Below are positions 47,957-60,182 of a stretch of DNA of 64,000 nt, in pieces (positions within the stretch are counted from its first letter, which is position 1; each line of letters starts with the position of its first letter). The notes beneath the pieces are model-generated. The model did not search any database. It saw only the letters and a list, made by a program, of their open reading frames with translations, and was not told the origin of the DNA. The translations under genes and the position numbers were made by a program. Source of the DNA: Apis mellifera (taxonomy: Eukaryota; Arthropoda; Insecta; Hymenoptera; Apidae); the NCBI RefSeq assembly GCF_003254395.2, contig NC_037641.1:4621001-4685000 (forward strand), in the 5' to 3' direction.

Positions 47957-48029
47957 GGGGGCGTAGCTCAGATGGTAGAGCGCTCGCTTAGCATGCGAGA
48001 GGTACCGGGATCGATGCCCGGCGCCTCCA
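47957..48029 (+). tRNA. tRNA-Ala (anticodon AGC)
   Basis: The 73-nt cloverleaf is complete. Acceptor arms GGGGGCG and CGCCTCC pair with a G3-U70 wobble, the alanine identity element. The D arm is GCTC/GAGC, the anticodon arm is CTCGC-TTAGCAT-GCGAG with AGC at 47990-47992, and the T arm is CCGGG-ATCGATG-CCCGG. A73 is the discriminator. There is no intron and no encoded CCA, and a T9 Pol III terminator lies at 48036-48044. It decodes GCU/GCC after inosine modification. Confidence 0.97.
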
Positions 48030-48035
48030 AGTTGG

Positions 48036-48044
48036 TTTTTTTTT
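48036..48044 (+). terminator. RNA polymerase III terminator of tRNA-Ala
   Basis: A run of nine T starts 7 nt after the tRNA 3' end. Confidence 0.9.
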
Positions 48045-51000
48045 CTTTTTCTTTCCCTTTCTTCTCAAAATTATCCAACGAACAAATCATCCCTCGCAAA
48101 ATTCAACTTGCTGCTCGGAGCAAGTTTATTAAATTTTGTTTTTTAAATGCACGGTAAAAAAAAGCTTATGTAAGTAAATTGATAAGGAGAGAAGAGATTC
48201 AGATAAGAAACATTTTTAAAATATAATGGAACAACAAGAGGTCAGCATTCCGTTTCATTTAATATCTAAGAAATGTTTATAGATGATTTTTCAATAAATT
48301 AAACCTTATGGATTTTATCAAAATATTTTATCATTTCTTCTATTAATTCTATTAACTGTTGATTCCATGATATTGTTTCTTAATATCGGGATCATCTTTG
48401 CAACTTTGCAACTGAAGCTGTAAATCTCTTCAGATGAGATATCGTGTTTACATTATTTAATAAACGAATTTCGTCATCAGAGAGGAAAATAAACACTTTG
48501 TATGCTTATACACGGTAATAGGAAATGTACCGTTCACACGTGACACAAGCTGTTCTTTACCATTACATATTATATATAATATCTTCGAACTTTAATCCAT
48601 TTACTTTACGACAACAATTTTTCGTTATTGTCTTCCGTTCTATCACGTACACTGTGTGATTCGATTACATATCTACTTATCTTTTTTTAACAAATTAGAT
48701 ATCTGTATTCAATTAAATTAAATAAATCGAATTGAATTAAATAAAAAGATATAATATTAATCGCGAATCAATATCACGAATCGGATAAAAGGTACAGCTA
48801 GTCACTTACGGTAATATATCAATTACATTAGAGTAATAAATTGGAGCTCAATGTCAGCGAGGAAGGAAAAGTCGAACACGTTTGAACACGTTTTCCATTA
48901 TGTGCCCTAATGAATAGGAGACGTATCGAACATTTGTCACACACGAAGGTCGTATTTCATTATTGACAAACGTTCCATGCACCCGTATCTACGATCTAAT
49001 ACAAGTTTGACAAGTACTTACTGCACTTACAACCTACAACACAACGATATTTGAGAAATAATGTGTCTAATATTTAACTTCTTACTTACTACTACCAAAA
49101 AATATACAATAAAAAACCTCTGTTATTCGAGTTCCTTTTACCGTGAAAATATACGATGGATACACACCAACTGTGAGCAATTTGAGAATGTTAAAAGTGC
49201 CTACTAGATGATATTACAGAATGGTTTCAGAATATGATGAAACGTTTGTTCGAATAATCAATAAATACACGAGTAGCAATGAAGACGTACCTTAATATTC
49301 TTTTTCAGATATTCAAGATTCCCTCCTCTCCCAAAAAGAAAGTCGAAGGATGCAAGAGAACGAATATATATATATATATATATACCAAATAACATAATTA
49401 TCGTTGAAATCGTTGTTTTTAATAATTGAATTCGAAAATTTCGAATCGATAAGCTAAATTCACTTTAATTTAATCCTATTATTTCCAATCTCTTATTATT
49501 AATATTTATACACTTTTTAAACGATACAAGAAAATAATCACTCTATTATCTGATAATTCTTTATCCGTGATTAGTTTAGATAACCGAGGTCACGCCGTAT
49601 TTGCGCAAAATATCTGTTGCAACGATCAAACAAATAATTAACGCGTCATCTATGAACACAAAAAGTAGTCGCATCTGTGTACGCACAGGAACCATGGAAT
49701 ATCTATACACAGATAGCGCGTCGAATTTTCTATGTCAACGAGGACGATAAGAGGCTACGGGCCTATTTTATTATCGTCCAAACGCGGCAATCATCGTTCT
49801 AAGAGATATTATTGATACAAAGTTGAATTGGACAATGGGCGACGAACACGTGAAATATTGTTTGTCCCTTCGATCAATCCGATTTTGAACAGTGGGCAAG
49901 CAGAGAACGATTGGTCTGCGACGCGTTATCGCATCAAACAGCTGCGGTACAAAGATTTTCTTTAAAGCAAACGAATCTGCCTTCTCAAACGCAAACGTTC
50001 GACAAACGTTCTTCCTTCGCTCCGCTTGAGAGAAACAATGCAGTGACGCAAAACGTGTATCGTGTGTTTCGTTCCATATTCGGAATTATCACGTTGGGGA
50101 GGGGGGAAAAAATTTAAATTTTTTATATCAATTTGCAGTATTATCGCGATATAATTCGAAATATTTTTCGAGAAATATATATATATATTTTGGATTAATT
50201 GGAATCGATGAGGGGATAGATATTTAGAAGATAAGTTATCCGAATTTATAATTTTATTTTTACACGAATGCCATTTAATTGAACCTTGGACTTTACTTAG
50301 AGAGATTGTAAGTAATCTTATATTTACCCAGGTAATGGTTTAATCTTAACTTAATTTGTAATACGTGGTGATAAAAATATCCGACCTGATAAATTATGTA
50401 TGGGAAAATATTTTGAATCAGTAATAATTTTTTAAAGATGATTATTACACGTTATTATTGAAGTTTTATTTAAAAAGAAGAAAAAGATTTTTAAGCACCG
50501 GATTTCTAATTAATTATTATAATTATTTATAACGTAATGTAATATTATTATAATAATATGTGTACGATATATTACAATATTATTGATTGGAAAAAAATTT
50601 GGAAGAGCTTTCAAAGCGATAACATTTGACTTTTTCCATGTCTTATTAATAAATAAGATTTCACTATCATTTTCAATAGCTTTATAATTTTCCATTGCAT
50701 CGAAAGAAATACTTATTTTTTGAGCTCGTTAAACTCATTTCTCAATTCTAATTAATGGATAATTAAGAACGTGTAATAAGAAATGCAAATGACAAATTTG
50801 ATTTTCCTAAAAATTCTTTGAAGACTTTTCTAAATAAAAATATATACACGATTTATTGCACATCTATACACACTTTCCTATATTTTAATATCTTCTGAAC
50901 AATTGAATTCACTCGAGTGAAAATTTAGAGGAGAACAATAACAATAACAATTTTGACAATAAAACGTGTATTCCTCAAAGGATTAATCACGAAAGACGTG

Positions 51001-54000
51001 AAAAATAAGAGCAACATCGGACGTGCATATATGCAGCTGCAGATATACGACTCGAGATATGACAAAATGGAAACGTGTATATGGAACAAATTATATGCAT
51101 TGTCGCATAATGTGACGTATGACTAGATTAAATCTTCTCTCGACCGATAAACAATCCTAATAATAATAATAAAAATATCCTTTGGGAAAATAATTAAAAG
51201 CCTATCGAATAAAATTTTTAGAACCCTGAAGATTTTATAATTTATGCTCCAAATTTAAAAATACCCTCAAATACTACGATAATACTATAACTATAAAGAA
51301 TATTTTTACGAATGTTTTTCTTTCTCAAGTCAAAGCATTAATTTGCATCCCTTCCTTCTTTCCTCTCCTCCTTAATTAATTCGGCTGAAACAATCGATAT
51401 TGATATTGCCAATTCATCATCGTGATTCCAACACGCGGCAGAATTTTGCAATAATGCACGGGTCTGATAAAGTGCTACAAATATCCATGTCATCCCAACA
51501 CGCGTCTCATTTCAATTTAACGAAAACATCGGGCAGAAAACATTATCGAAACCGCTGAATACGAGAATTGTATTATCTGCAAGTATCTCTGTCCAACAAT
51601 GAGAATAAATCAATAATAGAAAATTCACGCGTTTCTTATTGACACGATAAATCGATTATCAATCTCCATCTTGTTTTTAATAATTTCCCTCGCCAATCGT
51701 TACGTTGGTATGAATATGAATATCGCAAAATAAAGTTTATTATATTATGAAAAAAATTAATTGAAATAGAAAATTGAAAGGAAACCAATACTCCAGATTG
51801 TGATTATATACCGAAATCAAAAAAATTATATCTATATATCCTATATATCTCGACTTTGAAAAATTCTCGATTGTTTTGCTCGTTGACGATGACGAGATAA
51901 ACGAAGCTGATCGGAAGCTTGATGATAATTTCATTAAGCCGAATTTTTCGAAAAGGTCGTTAAAGAAAATAAAAATTTCCCGAGAATTTATATACCGAAA
52001 AATCAAAATAATTTCATAAATCAAAATTAATTGAATCGCGTGATCTCGATGATTAAAATATAAACCAAATAACGAAGTTAAAGATGAAGATGTTCCAAGA
52101 AGAATGTTGCCATAGGTCATCTAACGTTATGAATGGTTACTACTCGGAACCAAACACGCCCCAACTCTTAATCGGTCGAACTTTGGCCGAAGTACCAGAA
52201 AGATTAATGTTCACCCTTCATCCGTAATCGCGTCGTGCTCTCTACACTTACTCTTGTTCACAATAAGTTAATCTATCAATTTAACCAAACAGGGAATATC
52301 GACAATTTGTTGGTCGAAAAAGAAAAATTAATCCTTAAAAGTGGATTTTAAGGAATATTTTTGAATGAACGCGAGGACAAGGGTTAAAAAGCACGTTATA
52401 TTTCATTCGAAAAGCTGATATTACTTGCGAAATGATAAACGTGGAAGGATAATCTAATAAAAAACCTTTGTATCTGAATTGTTTTTAATAAAAAACTACC
52501 TATAATATATATGTATATTTGATTACTTGTTATAGATAATTGAATTGTAAAAACAATTAACTATATAAAATAATTTTTCTATCTAAAATAAAAACTAATA
52601 TATTGATTTCGTCGAAAGCCAATACGATTCGATTAACTCGTTGGAGGATGAGTGTATGATTTAAAAGAAAAAAAAAAAAAAAAAGATTTGGATCAGTTTT
52701 TACACTCTCAAGTACAGAGAAATATCGAACGAATTCGATGCTCGAAATATCAGGAAAAAAATAACCCGGCCTCACTTTAAGGTGACGTAGACGAAAAATT
52801 ATCTGCATCGTTTTCAAGTCTTTTCGTCTATCGACGCTCGCTCGACGCAAATACCGGCTGAAAATTTCATAAACAACATAGATATCGGGAAGAAATAGCC
52901 TTGATATTTTCCGGATTTGCTTCGAAAATTTGTTTCGCGATATTGAACCACGGCCGATTTCGTTTACCTTCTTCTTTTTCTTTATTGCAAAGACGTTCTT
53001 TTTTTTTTTTCACGATACCAACTCGATTTCCACAATCGCGTCAAGATTGATTTGAACTTGGCGACGAAAAGTAAATCGAGGCAGCCTCGGTATTCGCGAA
53101 AAAAATATATTTACCTTATCTGTCCACCTTATTTTTTTCGCATACAATGTAAACACTTGTATTGTCACGGATTTATCTCCGCTTTGACTTTGAAACAACA
53201 AAGTTAACAAACTGTTGTTATTCGTAAATAGATTTCGTCGAGAGAAGAAGAAGAAGAAGAAGAGGAGCGAGATTATCGAAGAGAAAAACGGGGACGAAAT
53301 TCACCACGTCACTTTTGTTCACAAATTTATTCAGAATATTCATATCCTGCAACTTCTTTATCATTCTTCTTATCCCATTTATCATTTACATTTCATTTGA
53401 ATTGATGCAACAATATATAACTCTCTACTATGCTATTATCGAAGATTCTTCTTCTCAACTTTCCACGTTTTCTTTTTTTATATTAAAAACCTCGAACAAT
53501 TTCCCCTCCATCTTTCGAAATTCAAAAATTGAAATCCTCCCCTCTCCCCAAAAAAAACTCTGCTTCCGTTATTTTCAAAAATCTCCCCGTTCCCACGCGT
53601 CGAACCAAGGGGTGGTCTATTCACGTTACGAATAAATTTAATCAAATTACATCGTATCGCAACGCGATCAAAGGACGCGCGACACCTTTTGTTCCTTTTG
53701 TCGGGCAAAATCGATGCGCACCCTTAAACGATGCGCGTCGACGTTTATGCGACGGTAAATTAACCCCCCCTCCAAGCGATGGAAAGCCGGGAAATCGTAT
53801 CTATTTCGCAGGGTGGCGAAAAGGAGCTGGTCCGGGCATAAAAATTTCGAAGCGTAAATTTACCTCGATGCGCCGCCATTGTCGGATACGATCCAAGGAT
53901 CGAGGAACGGCACGCGTGATGCGTTTTACGATCGAGATATAAAACTGTGTCGAACTGTATATCACGTCCCTCTCCCCCTCTCTCCTCATTTTCCTACCTA

Positions 54001-55750
54001 CCCCCGGCCATAAAGTAGCCAGGGGTGAGGGGACGGGGTCGATCGATCGTTCTGAGAGCATCCCCTTGGAATGGAACTGTCATTAGCGGATAGTGGTAGT
54101 GAGTCGTAAATAAGTGAGATGGTGGAAAGAGAGAGAGATGGTGGGGTAGAAGAAGAAAAGGGCGAAACCTCGTTGATCTCGTTGACTTTGACGTGTTCTT
54201 GGAACGAGAAGGGAAATGTTTCTTTCGTTGTGTATCTCTTTCTTTTTTTCTTTTTTTTTTTATCTATTATCACGATATGCTAGAAAACGTATAATTATTG
54301 AATTAAATGTATCGTTTTAGAGAAAGAGAGGAAATTGGGGCACTTCAATTTTTTTTTTAATGTTTCGAGCCCGTTTAATCTTAACTTATACGTTAATTAT
54401 TAGGTATTGACTGTGTAATCGGCTGTTACATGTCATTAGAGATATAATTATATCTATAGTTATAGAAAAGTATATACATAAATTATCGAAGATAGGTATC
54501 GCTCAAGAGAGAACTTACGAGTTAGATATTGACCCCGATTCGTGATACTTTCACCAAGTTTCATTGGGATAAAATATATTACGTCGGTCGCTTTGCGAAT
54601 AATTATAATAAACTTTCAAATACAACGATACTTTCTTGCTCGCCCAAATTCAATTCCAACGCTTATCCCCAATATATAATTCCATCCAAAATCCGTACAC
54701 CAAACCGGTGTAACTTTTAGGATCTGAAATTAAAATTGACAGTTAGATATAAATAAAATTATTGGGGAAAATTGAGCATTTGATAACATCTGCGAAGGTA
54801 AATGAAATCGGCGAGTAAATAAAGGGAATTTCTGTCTCGTTGAATCGATTCAGAAAAATCGATTCTATGATGGTTAAAGCCGCGAACGATCGAGATCCCT
54901 TCCTCGCCCGTCACGAAGTCAACCGTGACTGTGTCTACGTGTATGTGTGTGTTTGTGTGTGTGTGGAAGGGTGCAGAAGTGATTGCGGGCCATGTGTCAA
55001 CGGAATAATAAAAGGTCCCCGAGGAAGGACGTGGCTCGTCTGAAATTGCGTGCCTCACGAGTAATAATGCCTCGACTCGACGGCTCGAGAGAAAGAATCT
55101 CGCAGCCGGTCGCAGCGGACCTTTATGATCCTCGAAAAGGGAAAATTGACTGATTCCAGACCGTAGAAACACGTTTCGTTTCCGGTAGAATGGGTGTTCC
55201 GGGATCGTTAAAAGGAAACATCGGCCATCCCTCCTTTTCAACCTCCCCCTTTTCCTTATCGTCCACTGCAATCCTTCAGAATCGGGTATAACGGTTACGG
55301 AAAATATTTAGACGATTATCAGGAAAATATCACCACTTTTGTACTTTTCGATTCATCTGCCTCTTTTTCTTTTTTCCATATCGATCGCACAGAGAAATCG
55401 TGAATTACGTATCGTTTTCCAATGATCCGTTCTCAATTGTGGAAATCAATCGTTTTTCCTGAGAGCCTGATAAAAAAAGAAAGATCGTCATTGGGAAGTG
55501 AAACTCTCCCCAAAATGAATTTTTACCAAATTTCCCCGAATAATATATAATCGAGAGACTCGTGTCGGTTGATTATAGAGCGAAAGTGAATCCAAGTGAG
55601 GCGAACAAACGAGCACACTTTGTTCCCGTCGCCGCTTTGTAAGGGGAAATTCTATTAGAGGCATGGTGTTCGTGGAACGCATATAAAAGAATCGCAACAC
55701 CGGACCCCTACCCGTGACCGGACCTGGAACAGTTATACGGATGAAGGTTA
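48045..55750. other. AT-rich non-coding block
   Basis: In 7.7 kb I see no supported gene. Open frames such as 53529-53942 (+, 137 codons) and 51740-52120 (-) have no recognisable domains or convincing splice partners. TA repeats lie at 49367 and 50178, and a GT repeat at 54940-54964. Confidence 0.5.
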
Positions 55751-55789
55751 ACGATGGAAAATTAAAGTGCCGGCAAAATTATTTACAAA

Positions 55790-56300
55790 CAGACAGCTGA
55801 CAGTCCCTGCCGGCCGCACCCTCCACGCTTTCCTGCGTAGGCAGGGGGCAGCTGAGAGCGAGATCAGCTGTTTGTCCCGGTGGAAGCTGCGTTTCCTGTT
55901 GCAGGGGGTGGTTTTTGGAACTGTTAAAGGACACTGTCAGCCACCAGCCGTATCCCAAGGCCGTTCGACCGGCATTCGTTCGAGCGGCAACGATTCTCTT
56001 CGACGATGGGATGGGAAATCGTTCGATCGTTTCACGCGGGTATCGAAGAGGGGAGGGGAGGCGAGAAGGATTATTGTCAGCTCGTGATCGAGGGTATCGG
56101 TGTTTTGACAAGAGAGAGAGATTCGACTTCGGTGAGGAAGGAGCGGGGACGATGAGGATGGAACGAAAGAAGAAAACTCGTAAGCGTAATTATCGACGAT
56201 CGGTAAACAACAATGTCGGTTATCGGGCGACTGATGCAACACGGAAACGAGTTTCGTCAGCTGCTGCAAATAGACTACTGTACGGCCGGGGACTATAGAT
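55790..56300. promoter_or_regulatory. CAGCTG E-box cluster in a GC-rich patch
   Basis: CAGCTG occurs at 55794, 55849 and 55865 (three in 77 bp) and again at 56258. The patch is CpG- and GC-rich compared with its AT-rich flanks. A bHLH-driven enhancer or promoter is inferred. Confidence 0.4.
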
Positions 56301-59300
56301 AGTCTTAATCAGCCGTAATTGTCGCGTTTTTACAACGATACCGCGGATAACGATCGTAAAACTGGGCAACAATCGGATCGAAACACCCTCCGAAGTATCC
56401 TTTGTTCTTCGGAGAACGGCCGATCGTATGAGTCACGCGTGCCAATAAAAAAAGAGCGTAGATATATATATAGAGAAGATTTTAAGTTCTGGTTACGAGA
56501 GGGATTTTCAAATTATTTTGTATATAATTTGAGAATTGAATGATTTTGATGAAAATAATAATCGATTCCTTCATATATTTACATTATTCCTGTTTTATAT
56601 CACCCTCTTAAATTATTTTAATTCATCCTTCTTTCAAATAATTGTCTTAATTGATCAAATAAAGAACGTATCATCGATCGAAATACACTGCTTGTCGAAT
56701 GATAAAATTATTTTTAATATTTAAAATTTCTTTTCGAAACATTCTCAAGAGAATGAATTAGAAGCAAACAAACTTTTGATAATTTTAATCTCGTCCCCTA
56801 TTTCTTTTTTTCCTTCTTTAATATTTGTCGAATACATCTTCTCAAAATTTTTATCGAAATTTTGTTAGTCGTCTACCCTATTTCTCTAACGAAAAGAACA
56901 TATGTACCATTTCCAAAAAGTACAGATATAGATTAACTAACACTTTTATCTCAAAATTTATTCTATTCTCTCTCTCTTTTCTCTCTCCAGATAAATCCGC
57001 ACGAGTGATTTCATTCTACGTTCACGTCGTCGGCCAACACGCAGCTTATCCAACGCTGTTTCTATCGTGACCTATATTTATACGAGGGGTGATTATTCCC
57101 CCTTGATTTTTCCCCTCCTCGTATCCCCCGCTCGAAGAACGGGCCATTGTTGCGCTCGAGGGCACCGCGTGATTCGAATTGAAACGTGTATTCCCTCCTC
57201 TCCTTCCTCTCCACGCATAAGGGCTTCTTACCCCTTTATTCGGGACCCGTCATAACAAAATTGATCGGCAATTTGTTACCGGCGGTTGTTCCTCGAAAGG
57301 GAAAAAACCTTCACGGTTCAATACGTGATACGTGAGAATTCGTAATCATTCGAAAAACTGGCCCGAGTTTCGAGTCACTGGAAAAAAGAAGGGGGAGGAA
57401 AAAATTAATATATCGATTGGTTAATCGAAAAATTTAGAAAAGAAAATTCTCGACGCTCAATTACCAATTGCGCTACGATATTTAACGTTCCTCTAATTCT
57501 ATCATTATCGACGTAACAAATAATTGTCTATGAATTATCGTTCTTGCGTTCGAAAGTTAAGTAAGGTTAAGTTAACCAATTTGAAAGTTAAGTAATCGGG
57601 TTGGAGAAAAATTTTGTTACGTATATTCCTTATCGAAGAAAAGGAAGTAAAGAGAGCCGCTGAGTGAATTTGTTAGAGCCGTTGAAATCACCACGCGATC
57701 GACCGCCACCTTATTTTCCACGACCTCGTAATGGCTCATAACACAATATGACTAATCATACCGTTTCGAAACGGTATTTATCGCTCCATCCACTACGACA
57801 CAAACTTGCTGAAACTACACTTATATATACGTTCATTAAGCATGCGCATTAAATATGTGGACACTTACGGATTTTAATGATCACGTAAATCGTTAAATTA
57901 TTAATTATAAAATGTATCCGTGTTGTTGGATTCTGTTAATTAAGAATAGTACATTAAATGATTTAATTCTTTCTCTCTCTCTCTTTCTCTCTTTAAACAA
58001 TTAAGAATTCTTAAGTATCAAGAAACAGATAAATTCGAGAATTCTATCAACTGTAAGTTAATTAATACTACTTTATATCGTATCTATAAATTATAGAATT
58101 TGAGAGACAGTACGAGTAATTTTTAGCTAAAATTGATTAACGTTACTTTCAAAATTCCCAATATTTAACGTTATCATCCATCATTCGGACAGATAAAAGG
58201 TAGATATATTATAATAAAGAAAAAAAAGAAAAAAAAAAACTTAATTATTCATATTATTACAAAGATACTAAATCCATTATTGATAAAAATATATCCTCCA
58301 CTAGCCCACGCACGCGAAATAAATATATAAAATTCATTGAAATACACTAGTGATTTCTTAACACTTTTCAGATAAATATTATAATTGAATACACATCTGC
58401 ATATTTATGAAGCAGATAAATACTGGTAACAAAAATAACCAAATTATCTCTCCACGTGTAATGCCGCTACAAACACGATCCCAACCACAGTTCAGAGGCG
58501 ATTTCTGGGGAACAAGGGGTTTCGAGAATTCGTGCTTTCAGGACTAGGTAAAGTATTGATTCTCTCAAGCGCATTCAAATCACTCCCTATGGTGTAAAGC
58601 TATATATATATGTATATATAGTGTGCACGGTCCATGCGTTCCTCTTTGTTCGTTCACGGTTTGCCCCATCCATTCGTCCCTTTCTAGAAATACCATAGTC
58701 GCTGCTGCTGGTCACAGGTTCTCGAGAATCCTCACGAAATCCCTTTTCCTTTAAAGGCTCATCGCCTTTGCTCCAGGGAGGGACGTTTCACGGATCCAGA
58801 GCTTTGCTCTTGGTTTAGTAACTCATCTCGTAGATACACCAGATAAATCTTGACTGTAAAATCTTCCATTAATCCTCTACGAATAACGATAATGACCGAA
58901 GGGAAATGTATTTGTCATATAATTGTAAATAATATTTCCATTTAATAACACGAAATTGATTTTAATTGATGGATGAAAAATGCTCTTTTTCAAAAAATTG
59001 TATAAATCATACGATTTTTCTTTCGAATAAATTATCTTCATAATTCCTCTTCTCTCACAATTTAACTTTCCTTCTCATATCAACATATATATAACTAGAT
59101 AGAATTATTTCTGAAGAAGAATCTTCTCAAACTTTTCTTATAACAATTATCACCAATCGAAATATACAATTATTTGATTGAAACTGAGAAAGAAAAACGA
59201 AATATCTTCTTATCTCTCTTTGAATTCATCGATAAAGAATGGGAGGAAAAAAATTTTCGAATTTAATCCGCTTCTAACCCTCTCATCGACCGAATTCCAA

Positions 59301-60071
59301 GTCGAGGAACACGGTCACCCCCCTTCCCTCTTGGTAAACAACGAGAAACCGCTGAACTCGATCGATCGAGGCGCGAGACGGGGGGGGAGGAACCTATATT
59401 TGCTAATTAAATTGGTAACTAAATTCCCTCATACATATGTAACACAGTCGCCACCGTTTGCCCCGCTCACGTGGAACAAAGAGGGGGGCGCTCCTCGAGT
59501 CAGATCCGAGATTATGAGCGAGGCGTTAAAGTCACTTTGCAAAACCGGTCTTGCATGCAGTAGCCTTACCCGAGCCGAGAATGCAATAAAATAAAGCAAT
59601 TGTATCCACGTGCCGGTTCCCCACGACGAAAGAACAAGTAGTTTCGGTTTTCTCGATCCACCTAACCGGCCGTGATTACCTGCGCATCGAATCTCTGCAA
59701 TCAGGGCACTGTTGTGTATTTTTTCTCTCCATTTTTTAGAAAGCTTCTTAAAATCGATCTCGATATTTTCTTCGTGCTAGGATCCACCAAATTTGGTTAC
59801 TGTTTTTGGTTCGATCTTAAAGTTTATTTTTTATTCTCTTGATTATATTGAAAATAGAATGCTCTTCATCCTCTTCGAATGTGTGCCTTTTAAGAATACT
59901 TGTATGCGAATGAAAGTTTCTTCTGTTTCTTTTTTTCGTGATATTTCGAAATACTAGGTTAACCAAGAAGGTCAGCGTCTCTTGGAAAATTAGAGGTCCA
60001 AACTTCTTTTTTTTTTTTTTTTTTTTTTAAGTAAGTTTTCGTGTTACTTTCATCTTTTTTATCGCCCACAG

Positions 60072-60182
60072 CTGAAATTTCTGGTCTTGGGCACCAAAGA
60101 CGTACGCATGTGTCGTGATCGTTTTATTACACTCGTCGACTCGAGTGACTTTAAGCAACGGATTGCACAACTTTTCCTATGA
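60072..60182 (+). other. Candidate terminal coding exon of an unseen gene
   Basis: A strong acceptor (TTTTTTATCGCCCACAG) is followed by 36 open codons, LKFLVLGTKDVRMCRDRFIT and LVDSSDFKQRIAQLFL, then TGA at 60180-60182 and AATAAA at 60224-60229. No upstream exon or protein family is recognised, so this may be coincidence. Confidence 0.2.
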
